This document shows, piece after piece, positions 41,661 to 49,455 of a stretch of DNA of 64,000 nt. Made by a program: the position numbers and the translations under genes. Position 1 is the first letter of the stretch, and each line of letters starts with the position of its first letter. Below the pieces are notes generated by a model that was given only the letters and a program-made list of their open reading frames with translations, did no database searches and was not told the origin of the DNA. This stretch comes from Nitrospirota bacterium (lineage in GTDB: Bacteria; Nitrospirota; Leptospirillia; Leptospirillales; Leptospirillaceae): NCBI GenBank assembly GCA_027314645.1, contig DAHVAL010000010.1, positions 1 to 64,000 of the forward strand. The letters run 5' to 3'.

Positions 41661-42704
41661 TCATAATCGACCCGTACCGTCGGAGCTATAGAGAAAAATG
41701 GAAAGGATGAGCCCCATGACGCTGACGAAAATCCAAAGCAGTAAACCAAGCCCGACGGGTTTTAATCCGAATCGGACGAGCCGGGAAAGACGGGTCTCAA
41801 GTCCCATGGCAGCCATGGCGACAGTCAAGACCGCCGCATCGATTTTTTGAAGGGTCTCCAGGAGGGCAGGAGGGATTGGGACGAACACGTTCATGGCGAC
41901 CACCCCCCCGAACCCGACGACGAACCAGGGAAAGTGCCGGGCACGGTCTCCTTTTTTGGGCGTCCCGCGGGATTGTGAGAGTAAAATTCCTTCGAGGATC
42001 AAGATGACGGGAAGAAGAAAGGCGATGCGCGTCAGCTTGAGGACCGTTCCGAGCTCTAAGGATTCATGGGAATAAGGAAGGGTGGCTCCGATCACTTGGC
42101 CGACTTCATGGATCGATGAGCCGGCCCACGCTCCATACACAACGGCGGGGAGGTGCAGAAAGCGGTCCGCCAGAGGAAAAAGAAACATGGAGAGCGTTCC
42201 GAAGAGCGTGACGGTGGCAACGGAAAACGCCACCTCCTCATCCCGTCCTTTAACGACGGAATTCACCGCGACGATTGCGGAGGCTCCGCAGATTGCAGTT
42301 CCGGTTCCAAGGAGAAGAGCGAGGGTGTCGGGAAGGTTTTTTTTGCGGCCAATCCAAAAGGAAGCTCCGTACACCGCCAAGATGACGGAAAGGTCGAGCA
42401 GAAAACCTCTTGGTCCCACAGAAAGAATCTCGCGGGCCGAAAAATCGAATCCGAGCCCTATCACGCCCATGCGCAGCAAGGGTCGGAAGGAAAAACGGAT
42501 TCCGGGGTCCAGGACTTCGGGAAGCCTGAACAAATTCCGCACCAGCACTCCAAGAAGGATTGCGAGCAGAATCGGGCCGACAAGGAGAACCCCCGTGAGA
42601 GACCGTTCGAGAAGGCTGACTTCATAAGAAAGACCCGCAAGACCCAGGGAGAGAATAAGCCCAGGCAGGAAGGAGGGAAGGTTTCTCGACACCTTGGACA
42701 ACAT
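41661..42704 (-). CDS. YeiH-family (UPF0324) membrane protein
   Basis: This 347-residue polytopic protein has about ten membrane helices and matches the YeiH family: LGTGTAICGASAIVAVNSVV, VVYGAWAGSSIHEVGQVIGA, and VVAMNVFVPIPP. Family members are proposed sulfate/sulfonate exporters or anion transporters, with little direct evidence. It lies 27 bases after the mutM start region on the same strand, though the two are probably unrelated in function. Confidence 0.85.
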   Translation of the reverse strand: MLSKVSRNLPSFLPGLILSLGLAGLSYEVSLLERSLTGVLLVGPILLAILLGVLVRNLFRLPEVLDPGIRFSFRPLLRMGVIGLGFDFSAREILSVGPRGFLLDLSVILAVYGASFWIGRKKNLPDTLALLLGTGTAICGASAIVAVNSVVKGRDEEVAFSVATVTLFGTLSMFLFPLADRFLHLPAVVYGAWAGSSIHEVGQVIGATLPYSHESLELGTVLKLTRIAFLLPVILILEGILLSQSRGTPKKGDRARHFPWFVVGFGGVVAMNVFVPIPPALLETLQKIDAAVLTVAMAAMGLETRLSRLVRFGLKPVGLGLLLWIFVSVMGLILSIFLYSSDGTGRL

Positions 42705-42828
42705 GATCGATCCTTAAAAAGGGTGGAATAGTTGGAACCCGGGGCGGGGGCATGTAGGATACCTATTGTAGCAGGGGGGATTTGGCGTCCGGCATTGAGA
42801 TTTCTAATCAAATCAAAAAGGAATCTGA

Positions 42829-43893
42829 ATGAATGGAGAATGGAAGAATTTTGTCGCGGAATGGATGGAAATAAGCGGAGCAACAGGGGAGGTAGACAGA
42901 ATCCCGTTGGCGGGAGATGCCTCGAACCGTCAATATTTCCGGATTCATTTTTCTGGCTCTCTCCCAAAAACCGCCGTCCTGATGGAAAAGAACGCCGGAG
43001 AAACCTTCAAAAAGTCGGAAGAAGCGGTGTCCCAGTCGGTGGAAGGGCCGCCAGGAGATCCGTTTATCCTCATCGACAGGTTTCTTCGGGAACAGAACCT
43101 CCCCGTCCCTGCCCTCCTCCATGTCCGGGAGGACGGGTCGCTCATCCTTCAGGAGGATTTCGGTGATCACACGCTTCATCGTCACCTTTCCCTTCATCCG
43201 GAGGAGGAGGATTCCTTGACGGAAGCAGTCCTCTCCCTGTTGGTCCGGCTTCAAGGAATCGATTGGACCAAGGGACTCCCCTGGCTGTCTCACCGTAAGT
43301 TCGGTCCCGAGCTGATCCGTTGGGAGTTTGAACACTTCGTCGAATATGGGCTCGCGGGAGCCTCCCCCCACGTCCTTCAGGAAATCCGGAAAGAGTTTGA
43401 TCGGGAATCCGAGGCCTTGGGCTCTCATACGCCGATGGTTCCTGTTCACAGGGATTATCACTCCCGGAACATCATGGTGAGAGAGAACGGAGGGCTGGGA
43501 TTGATCGATTTTCAGGACCTGTTGAGAGGGTCGCCGTTTTACGACCTGGCCTCATTTCTTTTTGACCCGTATCGGCCGATGACTATGGAAAGAATTAGCC
43601 GATGGCTAATGTTTTACCGGGAACGGGCCATTGACGCGGGAATCCTTCCAGGTTCCTTGAGCAGAGATGAATGTGAAGAATGGCTTTTCCGGCATGCCTT
43701 CCAGAGAAATTTGAAAGCGTGCGGACGGTTTTTCTATATCGCCGATGTCAAGGGGAACCCGTCCTTCCTTCCGTCAGTGCATGGGACCCACAAAAATCTC
43801 ATCCGGCTCTCCGACCGTCTTCCCGTCCTCAAAAAGGTCCATGACCGGATCCTCCCCTTCCTGCGGAGGCCTTCCGAAGAAGCGGGGTCATGA
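42829..43893 (+). CDS. amgK: AmgK-like sugar kinase (aminoglycoside phosphotransferase fold)
   Basis: This 354-residue protein has the APH-type kinase fold with catalytic VHRDYHSRNIMV (about 205-216) and metal-binding LIDFQDLLRGSPFYDLAS. In Pseudomonas, AmgK phosphorylates the anomeric position of N-acetylmuramate for peptidoglycan recycling. The neighbour murU (overlap ATGA) and anmK next door support this role over drug resistance. ATG 42829 is at the point where homologues start. Confidence 0.85.
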   Translation: MNGEWKNFVAEWMEISGATGEVDRIPLAGDASNRQYFRIHFSGSLPKTAVLMEKNAGETFKKSEEAVSQSVEGPPGDPFILIDRFLREQNLPVPALLHVREDGSLILQEDFGDHTLHRHLSLHPEEEDSLTEAVLSLLVRLQGIDWTKGLPWLSHRKFGPELIRWEFEHFVEYGLAGASPHVLQEIRKEFDRESEALGSHTPMVPVHRDYHSRNIMVRENGGLGLIDFQDLLRGSPFYDLASFLFDPYRPMTMERISRWLMFYRERAIDAGILPGSLSRDECEEWLFRHAFQRNLKACGRFFYIADVKGNPSFLPSVHGTHKNLIRLSDRLPVLKKVHDRILPFLRRPSEEAGS

Positions 43894-44627
43894 ACATTTG
43901 CGGGTTTGTTCTTGCAGCCGGGCTTGGAACCCGGCTGCGCTCCCTCTTTCCAGATATTCCCAAACCTCTCGTCCCATTAGGGCATGGTCAGCCGGCCATT
44001 GCCTGGACAATGGATTTTCTAAAAAAGGCGGGCGCCTCCCGAATTATCGTCAACACGCATTATCGCCGGGAAGAGATGCGAGCCGCCCTTCCTGGAATCG
44101 CTCCTTCGGGTGTCGAACTCGTTCTTTCAGAAGAGGAGGTCATCCTTGGAACAGGGGGAGGAATTTTGAACGCCCGTCCGTTTTTCAAGGAATACGACTG
44201 GCTGGTCGTGGCCAATGCCGACATCCTGGCGGAGGTGTCTCCCGGCAGGATCCGTCGAATCGCGGAGCGTGAACAGTCTGACGTTCATCTGGTCCTTTCC
44301 CCGCAGGGGCCGTTGGAGGAAAGAGGCCGAATCGGCCTGCGCTCTTCGGGGGAGGTGTGGCTTCCGGGAGAAGACGTGGAACCGGGAATCAGGGGAGGGT
44401 TCTTTCTCGGTATCCATTTTATCCGCCCCTCGGTCTTCGAGGGAATGGTTCTGGAAGGAAGTCCGTCGATCATCGATCTGTATCGCCGGATCAAAGAGGA
44501 AGGAGCCCGAGTGCGGGCCAGCTTCACCAAAAAGTTCTGGGTCGATCTGGGAACGGAAGATGGATATCGGAGCGCTCTAAGACATCTTGAAGAAATTTCG
44601 GGGAGAGACCGCGCGGTGACGGGGTGA
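43890..44627 (+). CDS. murU: MurU-like N-acetylmuramate-1-phosphate uridylyltransferase
   Basis: This 245-residue nucleotidyltransferase has the signature LAAGLGTRLRSLFPDIPKPLVPL (about 8-30) and the LGTGGGILNARPFF and VANADILAEV segments. MurU makes UDP-MurNAc, bypassing the MurA/MurB steps. The gene overlaps amgK by four bases; the pair is the known AmgK-MurU unit. Its final 104 bases overlap the 3' end of anmK on the opposite strand. Confidence 0.87.
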   Translation: MNICGFVLAAGLGTRLRSLFPDIPKPLVPLGHGQPAIAWTMDFLKKAGASRIIVNTHYRREEMRAALPGIAPSGVELVLSEEEVILGTGGGILNARPFFKEYDWLVVANADILAEVSPGRIRRIAEREQSDVHLVLSPQGPLEERGRIGLRSSGEVWLPGEDVEPGIRGGFFLGIHFIRPSVFEGMVLEGSPSIIDLYRRIKEEGARVRASFTKKFWVDLGTEDGYRSALRHLEEISGRDRAVTG

Positions 44628-45807
44628 TTTGCCCAAGAACCGTTTCTTCCCTTGCGCCAGTGACGGTTTTGAGGACGCCAGGTCTTCCGGAAAGGGTCAG
44701 AAGGGCCAGGTAGGCAAAGGCGGTTGATTCAATGGCCTGGGTGGGAAACCCGAAGTCCCCTGACACGTCGACCGGAAGATCGGTCAACGCCTGGATTCGC
44801 TCTATCAGGAAGGTGTTTCGGCACCCTCCTCCTCCCGCAATGATGCGCGTGGGATGCGAAGGAAGATGTCCGATGCCGACACGAACACCTTCTGCGGTGA
44901 GTTCGACGAAAGTGGCGAGAAGGTCCTCCCAGCGCTCGCCGAAGGAATATCCATGGCTTCGGCACCATTCGAGAATCGCTGACAAGCGTTGGTCCCCCCA
45001 CTCCTCTCGTCCAGTTGACTTCGGGGGGTGAAGCGTGAAGTAAGGATCGCCAAGAAGGGCATTGAGGAGGGGCCGGAGAATTTTTCCAGTTCGCGCCCTG
45101 GCTCCCTTGGGATCGAAATATTCTTCCCCTTGGGTAAAGAATTGGACGGTGAGGTCGAGGAGCATGTTTCCCGGACCGGTGTCGAAGGCCAGGACCTGAT
45201 TTGAGCGTCCTTTCCCCGGAAGATAGGTGAGGTTGGCGATTCCTCCAATATTCAAAAAGATCCGGTCTTCAGGAGCGCTGAAGATGGCGCGGTGGAGAAT
45301 CGGGGTAAGCGGCGCCCCGCATCCTCCGGCGGCAAGGTCACCGGCCCGGAATTGCGAGACCACCGGGACGCCGAGATCGTGCGCCAGGAGGAAGGGATTC
45401 GAAAATTGGAAGGACACTCCTTCCGATTCGGGATGGCCTGAAAGAAAGGTCACAGGATGGGCGGACGGATGGTGCCGGAGGGTGACCCCGTGCGTTCCGG
45501 CAACCGACAATTGCTCCGGGAGGATCTTGGCACGAGAGAGGAGTGTTCGGGCCAAATTCACCTCTGTCCGGGAAAGAAGGTTGGCAAGGTCCGGCATGTA
45601 ACGTGAGGGGTCTGCCAAGGGCTCCCTCCCCGTTATCCATTGGCGGATCTCTCTGCGGAAATTATTTGAAAACGGGGATTCTTCGAAGGCGAGGAGCCGG
45701 ATTTCACCGTTTTCCACCGATATCAGGGACCCGTCGATCCCATCAAGGGAGGTTCCACACATGAATCCAAGGGCCAAAAGGGGCGACTTTCCAGATTTAT
45801 CGTCCAT
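44524..45807 (-). CDS. anmK: Anhydro-N-acetylmuramic acid kinase AnmK
   Basis: AnmK cleaves and phosphorylates 1,6-anhydro-MurNAc, the muropeptide breakdown product, to MurNAc-6-phosphate. The 427-residue protein has GFMCGTSLDGIDGSL near the N-terminus, NIGGIANLTYLP, FDTGPGNMLLD and GGGGCRNTFLIERI, all family signatures. ATG 45807 has AGGAG six bases upstream. The last 30 residues lie beyond the usual fold and inside the antisense of murU. A MupP phosphatase needed between AnmK and AmgK is not in the window. Confidence 0.93.
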   Translation of the reverse strand: MDDKSGKSPLLALGFMCGTSLDGIDGSLISVENGEIRLLAFEESPFSNNFRREIRQWITGREPLADPSRYMPDLANLLSRTEVNLARTLLSRAKILPEQLSVAGTHGVTLRHHPSAHPVTFLSGHPESEGVSFQFSNPFLLAHDLGVPVVSQFRAGDLAAGGCGAPLTPILHRAIFSAPEDRIFLNIGGIANLTYLPGKGRSNQVLAFDTGPGNMLLDLTVQFFTQGEEYFDPKGARARTGKILRPLLNALLGDPYFTLHPPKSTGREEWGDQRLSAILEWCRSHGYSFGERWEDLLATFVELTAEGVRVGIGHLPSHPTRIIAGGGGCRNTFLIERIQALTDLPVDVSGDFGFPTQAIESTAFAYLALLTLSGRPGVLKTVTGAREETVLGQITPSPRGLSPKFLQDVLERSDIHLPFPDRPRTFW

Positions 45808-46438
45808 ATTTCTCCTCTCCGTAGCCCAGCCATCTCAAATGCCATGGCCTGGTCCGTGGGGAATCATCGGACTCGCCGGCCGATCAAATGTGGGCAAGTC
45901 GTCTCTCATCAACCAGCTTGCGGGAGAGCGACGACTTGCCAGGACAGGCAAACGCCCGGGTGCGACGACCCTCCCCAATCTCTATCAAATCAGGTCGGGG
46001 GGATATTTCCTTGATTTTCCAGGATATGGATATATGAACAGAAGCCACGGGACCCGTCACACCTCCAGGGATGTGTCAACGGCCCTTGTGGAATCGCGGC
46101 CGGACCTCGCTGCAGTGCTTCTCTGCATCGACATTCGTCGGGATCTTCTTCCCGCAGACCAGGATGCGGCCCACTGGTTCCGCTCCAAGGGATTTCCGGT
46201 CGCCCTCGTGTTGACAAAAACCGATACTCTTTCAGGAAATAGCCGGATCGCCCACATTCTCCGTTGGAGGACGTGGAAGGATAATGAAAACGACAAGGGC
46301 CTTTTGGGGGTTTTTCCCGTCAGTGCCAGGACCGGTGAAGGAATTCCCGAACTCGCGGACCTTATTGCAAAGATTCTGAAGGAAGGGTATGGCGGTCCTC
46401 GGAATTCCGCTATTGAGGAAGAGCGGGCTCCTGAGTGA
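45761..46438 (+). CDS. engB: Ribosome biogenesis GTPase EngB (YsxC/YihA)
   Basis: EngB is a GTPase needed for large-subunit assembly. The 225-residue protein has G1 GRSNVGKSS (about 41-49), G2 in KRPGATTLPN, G3 DFPGYGY and G4 TKTD (commonly TKxD). ATG 45761 is preceded by GGGAGG at eight bases, and the residues between it and the next Met (FLLSVAQPSQMPW) align with the conserved F-x-x-SA start of the family. This start lies 47 bases inside anmK on the other strand. Its 3' end overlaps convergent surA by 29 bases. Confidence 0.92.
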   Translation: MNPRAKRGDFPDLSSIFLLSVAQPSQMPWPGPWGIIGLAGRSNVGKSSLINQLAGERRLARTGKRPGATTLPNLYQIRSGGYFLDFPGYGYMNRSHGTRHTSRDVSTALVESRPDLAAVLLCIDIRRDLLPADQDAAHWFRSKGFPVALVLTKTDTLSGNSRIAHILRWRTWKDNENDKGLLGVFPVSARTGEGIPELADLIAKILKEGYGGPRNSAIEEERAPE

Positions 46439-47471
46439 GCGGCTTCCCGCTGCCCCGCTTGGCGTAAATAGCGACATAGGAATGGGCCCGGAGTTTTTCA
46501 AGCCAGAGTTGAATCCGTTTTTCTGTCGTTTCCTTGGTCAGCTTATCGAGAATGGCCTGCTTGATGGAATCGAACTGCTGGTAGGGGGTGTCTTCCCGTT
46601 TCAGGACCTTGATGATATAAAACCCCCGTGAGGTTTGAATAAGGCCGCTGGTATGCCCGACAGGAAGGGTAAAGGAGGGGCCGATCAATTCAGGAAGCAA
46701 CTGGTCCTTTGTCAGATCTCCTAGAAGTCCTCCCGATTCGGCGTTCGGTCCTTGAGATTCCGATCCGGCAAGCATTTCGAAATCGTCTCCCCGTGCGATT
46801 TGGCGAAGGATGTGTTCTCCGCGCTTTTCGATGACGGAGATTTGGTCCTTTGTCGCTCCTTCCGGAATGGAAAGGAAGATATCTGCAAGGGTGACGTGGG
46901 CCGGAAGGCTATAACTGTCCCTATGCTTGAGGAAATAATCCCTCACTTCCTCGGGGCTGATAACCACCGTTGAGCGAACTTCCTGATTGACAAGCTTTAT
47001 GAGTGTCAACTGGGTTCTGAGTTTTCGACGGTATTGCCGGAGGGTGAGTCCCTGGGTGGCCAAGGCGTTATCGAGTTGCCATTTTTCGGTGAGGTTGTTC
47101 TTTTGCATGATGGAATTGACCGCCCGGTCGATATCATCATCCGTGATCGAAAGGCCGATCCTATCTGCCTCTTCAAGCTCCAGCCGTTCGTTTATTTTTT
47201 TCATCATCACCCGATATTCGAGGGAAGAGACAAGTTGGAGATACGCCTTTCCCTGGTAGGCGGCATGGAGTTTTTCGAATGTGGGTTTGAGTTCCCTGTC
47301 GATCTCGCTCTTTGTGATGGAATGATGATTGACGACGGCCATCACACTGTCGATAAGGACCCCCTCGGCCGCATAAGAGGAAGGTGGAACGGTTCTGAGA
47401 GGTCCACCGGACAGAAGAAGGGCGAGCAAAAAGGCTGGAATGAGGAAAGGTTTTTTCAGGACGCGGATCAA
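46410..47471 (-). CDS. surA: SurA-like periplasmic chaperone/peptidyl-prolyl isomerase
   Basis: This 353-residue exported protein has a signal peptide (about 1-35, ending SYAAEG), a SurA N-terminal chaperone domain (VMAVVNHHSITKSEIDREL to about 175) and one parvulin domain (about 190-295, with GSESQGPNAESGGLLGDL and SRGFYIIKV). E. coli SurA has two parvulin domains. It would help outer-membrane proteins fold. It is the last of three chaperone genes after mfd. Confidence 0.87.
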   Translation of the reverse strand: MIRVLKKPFLIPAFLLALLLSGGPLRTVPPSSYAAEGVLIDSVMAVVNHHSITKSEIDRELKPTFEKLHAAYQGKAYLQLVSSLEYRVMMKKINERLELEEADRIGLSITDDDIDRAVNSIMQKNNLTEKWQLDNALATQGLTLRQYRRKLRTQLTLIKLVNQEVRSTVVISPEEVRDYFLKHRDSYSLPAHVTLADIFLSIPEGATKDQISVIEKRGEHILRQIARGDDFEMLAGSESQGPNAESGGLLGDLTKDQLLPELIGPSFTLPVGHTSGLIQTSRGFYIIKVLKREDTPYQQFDSIKQAILDKLTKETTEKRIQLWLEKLRAHSYVAIYAKRGSGKPLTQEPALPQ

Positions 47472-47555
47472 TGGAAACCTCGGAATGAGACGTTAAAAAA
47501 ATGACTATGTGTGATTATACATGAAAGATGACCGGGTTCAATGCGGAAGGTTTGA

Positions 47556-48488
47556 TCACTCCTCCTGAAAGGAGAGAAGGTGGCGATAGTGGGGAAGAAC
47601 AATGACAGGATGAAGATGAAGTTCTTTTTCTAGCCATTGGTCCAGGATTTTTCTCCGGGCCGTTGCAATGAGGCGTCGCCGGATTTCTTCCTTGACCGAT
47701 GAAAATGCCCTCTGTTGGGAAGGGATGATCGCCATGAGCTTGAGGATGTGGTATCCGTATGGGGAGGAGATTAATGGGCTCACCTCCCCGGGTTTCATCG
47801 AAAACACCCTGTTGAAAGGGTCCGGCATTTCTCCCATGGCATAGGGGGGAAGGAGTCCCCCCACCTTTCCTTCCGGAGAAAGGGACTTGGCCTTTGCAAG
47901 GGCCGAGAAAGAGCTTCCTGCCGCAAGGGCGGCGATAATGGCCGTTCCTTCCTCTTCTGACCTCACGACGATATCCTTGACAAGGGCCTTTTCCGGGGCG
48001 GTGAACCGGTCAAGTTCCAATTTATAATCGGCCGTGACCTGTCGAAGGGGGATAGAAGGCAGTGGGGCGATTTCCAAGGCGACTTTTTCGAGGAGAAGTT
48101 TTCGTCGAATGAGATTGTCCGGGGGGGAGAACGGGGTGTTTGAATGGGACGGTGCACCCGACTTGGAAAGGCAGGTGCGAAGGGCGGCAACCTCTTCGTC
48201 GGTGACGGAGATACCGTCCCTTTTTGCCTTGTCTTCAAGGAGACGGTCAAAGACCGTCTCACGAAAGACAAGAGATCCCAGGACAGGAGACCATGTATCG
48301 AGGGGACGGGAGGCAAGGGGTTCAAGCCCGACGAACCGGGCTGTCTCCCGGAGTTCTTCCGAAGAAATCGGGGTTCCGGAAAGGGTGGCCACGACCCCTT
48401 CTGGAAAATGGCGTTCCCGATTGCAGGCACTTAAAAAAAACGAAATCAGACCGGCAAGGAAAAAAGTTCGGAAGAGTCCACGACTCAT
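47556..48488 (-). CDS. PpiC-type peptidyl-prolyl isomerase lipoprotein
   Basis: This 310-residue protein has a lipoprotein signal with lipobox FLSAC (Cys at about 22), a SurA_N-like helical region and one parvulin domain (about 165-265) with LSPEGKVGGLLPPYAMGEMP and SSPYGYHILKLM. It is a periplasmic, membrane-anchored folding factor of the PrsA/SurA type. Its start overlaps the end of the upstream chaperone gene by four bases. Confidence 0.83.
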   Translation of the reverse strand: MSRGLFRTFFLAGLISFFLSACNRERHFPEGVVATLSGTPISSEELRETARFVGLEPLASRPLDTWSPVLGSLVFRETVFDRLLEDKAKRDGISVTDEEVAALRTCLSKSGAPSHSNTPFSPPDNLIRRKLLLEKVALEIAPLPSIPLRQVTADYKLELDRFTAPEKALVKDIVVRSEEEGTAIIAALAAGSSFSALAKAKSLSPEGKVGGLLPPYAMGEMPDPFNRVFSMKPGEVSPLISSPYGYHILKLMAIIPSQQRAFSSVKEEIRRRLIATARRKILDQWLEKELHLHPVIVLPHYRHLLSFQEE

Positions 48489-49444
48489 TTTTTACCTGGG
48501 GTTGCTCCGGCCGGTGTCGTGGCGGTGGTTCCCACAACATCAGTTAACATCTTCTGGTTAATTGAAATTTTTGATTTTGCCCTGAGCGAGTTCAGGAATG
48601 CCTGGTAACGGTCCTGTTTCTGCTGGGAGGAAAGGAACTGAGCGATTCCGCTTTTTGCCTCATCGAAGGTGAGAAGCTTCCCCGGGTTGGATTTATCGAT
48701 CTTGAAAAAGTGGACACCATCCTTTAGGGTCAGAGGGCCGGTGACTTTACCCTTGGGGAGGCCGAAGAAATATTTCACAAACTGAGGGGGAACCGTCCCT
48801 TCGAAGATTTTCCCAACGGGACCTCCCTTGTAGTGCTGGATGGCTTTGCCGAATCCATGGGGCTGGCGAAAGGATTTTTCGACGGATTGAGCTGTTTTCA
48901 TGTCCGGAAGGATTGCTTGGCGCACGACCACGAATCCCGGCTGCTTTATTTCATTTTTGTGCTTGTCATAATAATCCTTCACGTCCGCATCGGTGACATG
49001 GATCTGAGAATCCACATTTTTATGAATGAGGGCCTCTCGGAGAATCCGCTCCCTGCTTTTACGGATTTTCCTGCTGATGGTCGGGTCGCTGGGAAGTCCT
49101 TCCCTTTCGGCCTCCTGAATGATGAGGGAATGCTCGATCATGCGGTTGAGCACATCACTGGGAACGGAAGCGGGAGACTTATCCGGAAGATTCATTCGGG
49201 AAATGGCTTGCATGAGGTCTTCCTTGGAAATCGTTTGGTCCCCGACCGTTGCTATGACTCCTGGGCCGGAGGTCTTATGGCATGCGGAGAGGAGTGTCAG
49301 GAGGATGACCAGAACTCCAGCCGTGCGGATTCTGATTTTCGCACCAGGGGGAGAAGGGGTTGAAAGAGGAGAAAGCAGGCCATTGAGTGTCTGTTTCAAG
49401 AAACGACTCCTTCGTTTTTGTAGAGGCCCTGGGCCTCCAATCAT
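48485..49444 (-). CDS. SurA/PrsA-like lipoprotein with parvulin domain
   Basis: This protein of up to 319 residues has a long basic N-region, a hydrophobic stretch (TAGVLVILLTLLSAC) with a lipobox, a SurA-like helical domain (ISKEDLMQAISRMNLP onwards) and a degenerate parvulin segment (GGPVGKIFEGTVPP and LKDGVHFFKIDKS). The exact start is uncertain: ATG 49444 or TTG 49399, the latter with GGAG upstream. It begins 11 bases after mfd. Confidence 0.78.
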   Translation of the reverse strand: MIGGPGPLQKRRSRFLKQTLNGLLSPLSTPSPPGAKIRIRTAGVLVILLTLLSACHKTSGPGVIATVGDQTISKEDLMQAISRMNLPDKSPASVPSDVLNRMIEHSLIIQEAEREGLPSDPTISRKIRKSRERILREALIHKNVDSQIHVTDADVKDYYDKHKNEIKQPGFVVVRQAILPDMKTAQSVEKSFRQPHGFGKAIQHYKGGPVGKIFEGTVPPQFVKYFFGLPKGKVTGPLTLKDGVHFFKIDKSNPGKLLTFDEAKSGIAQFLSSQQKQDRYQAFLNSLRAKSKISINQKMLTDVVGTTATTPAGATPGKK

Positions 49445-49455
49445 GAGACCTTGGG

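Noticed and set aside
42829-43893. Aminoglycoside resistance phosphotransferase
   Set aside because: The kinase fold matches, but coupling to murU and closeness to anmK point to MurNAc salvage.
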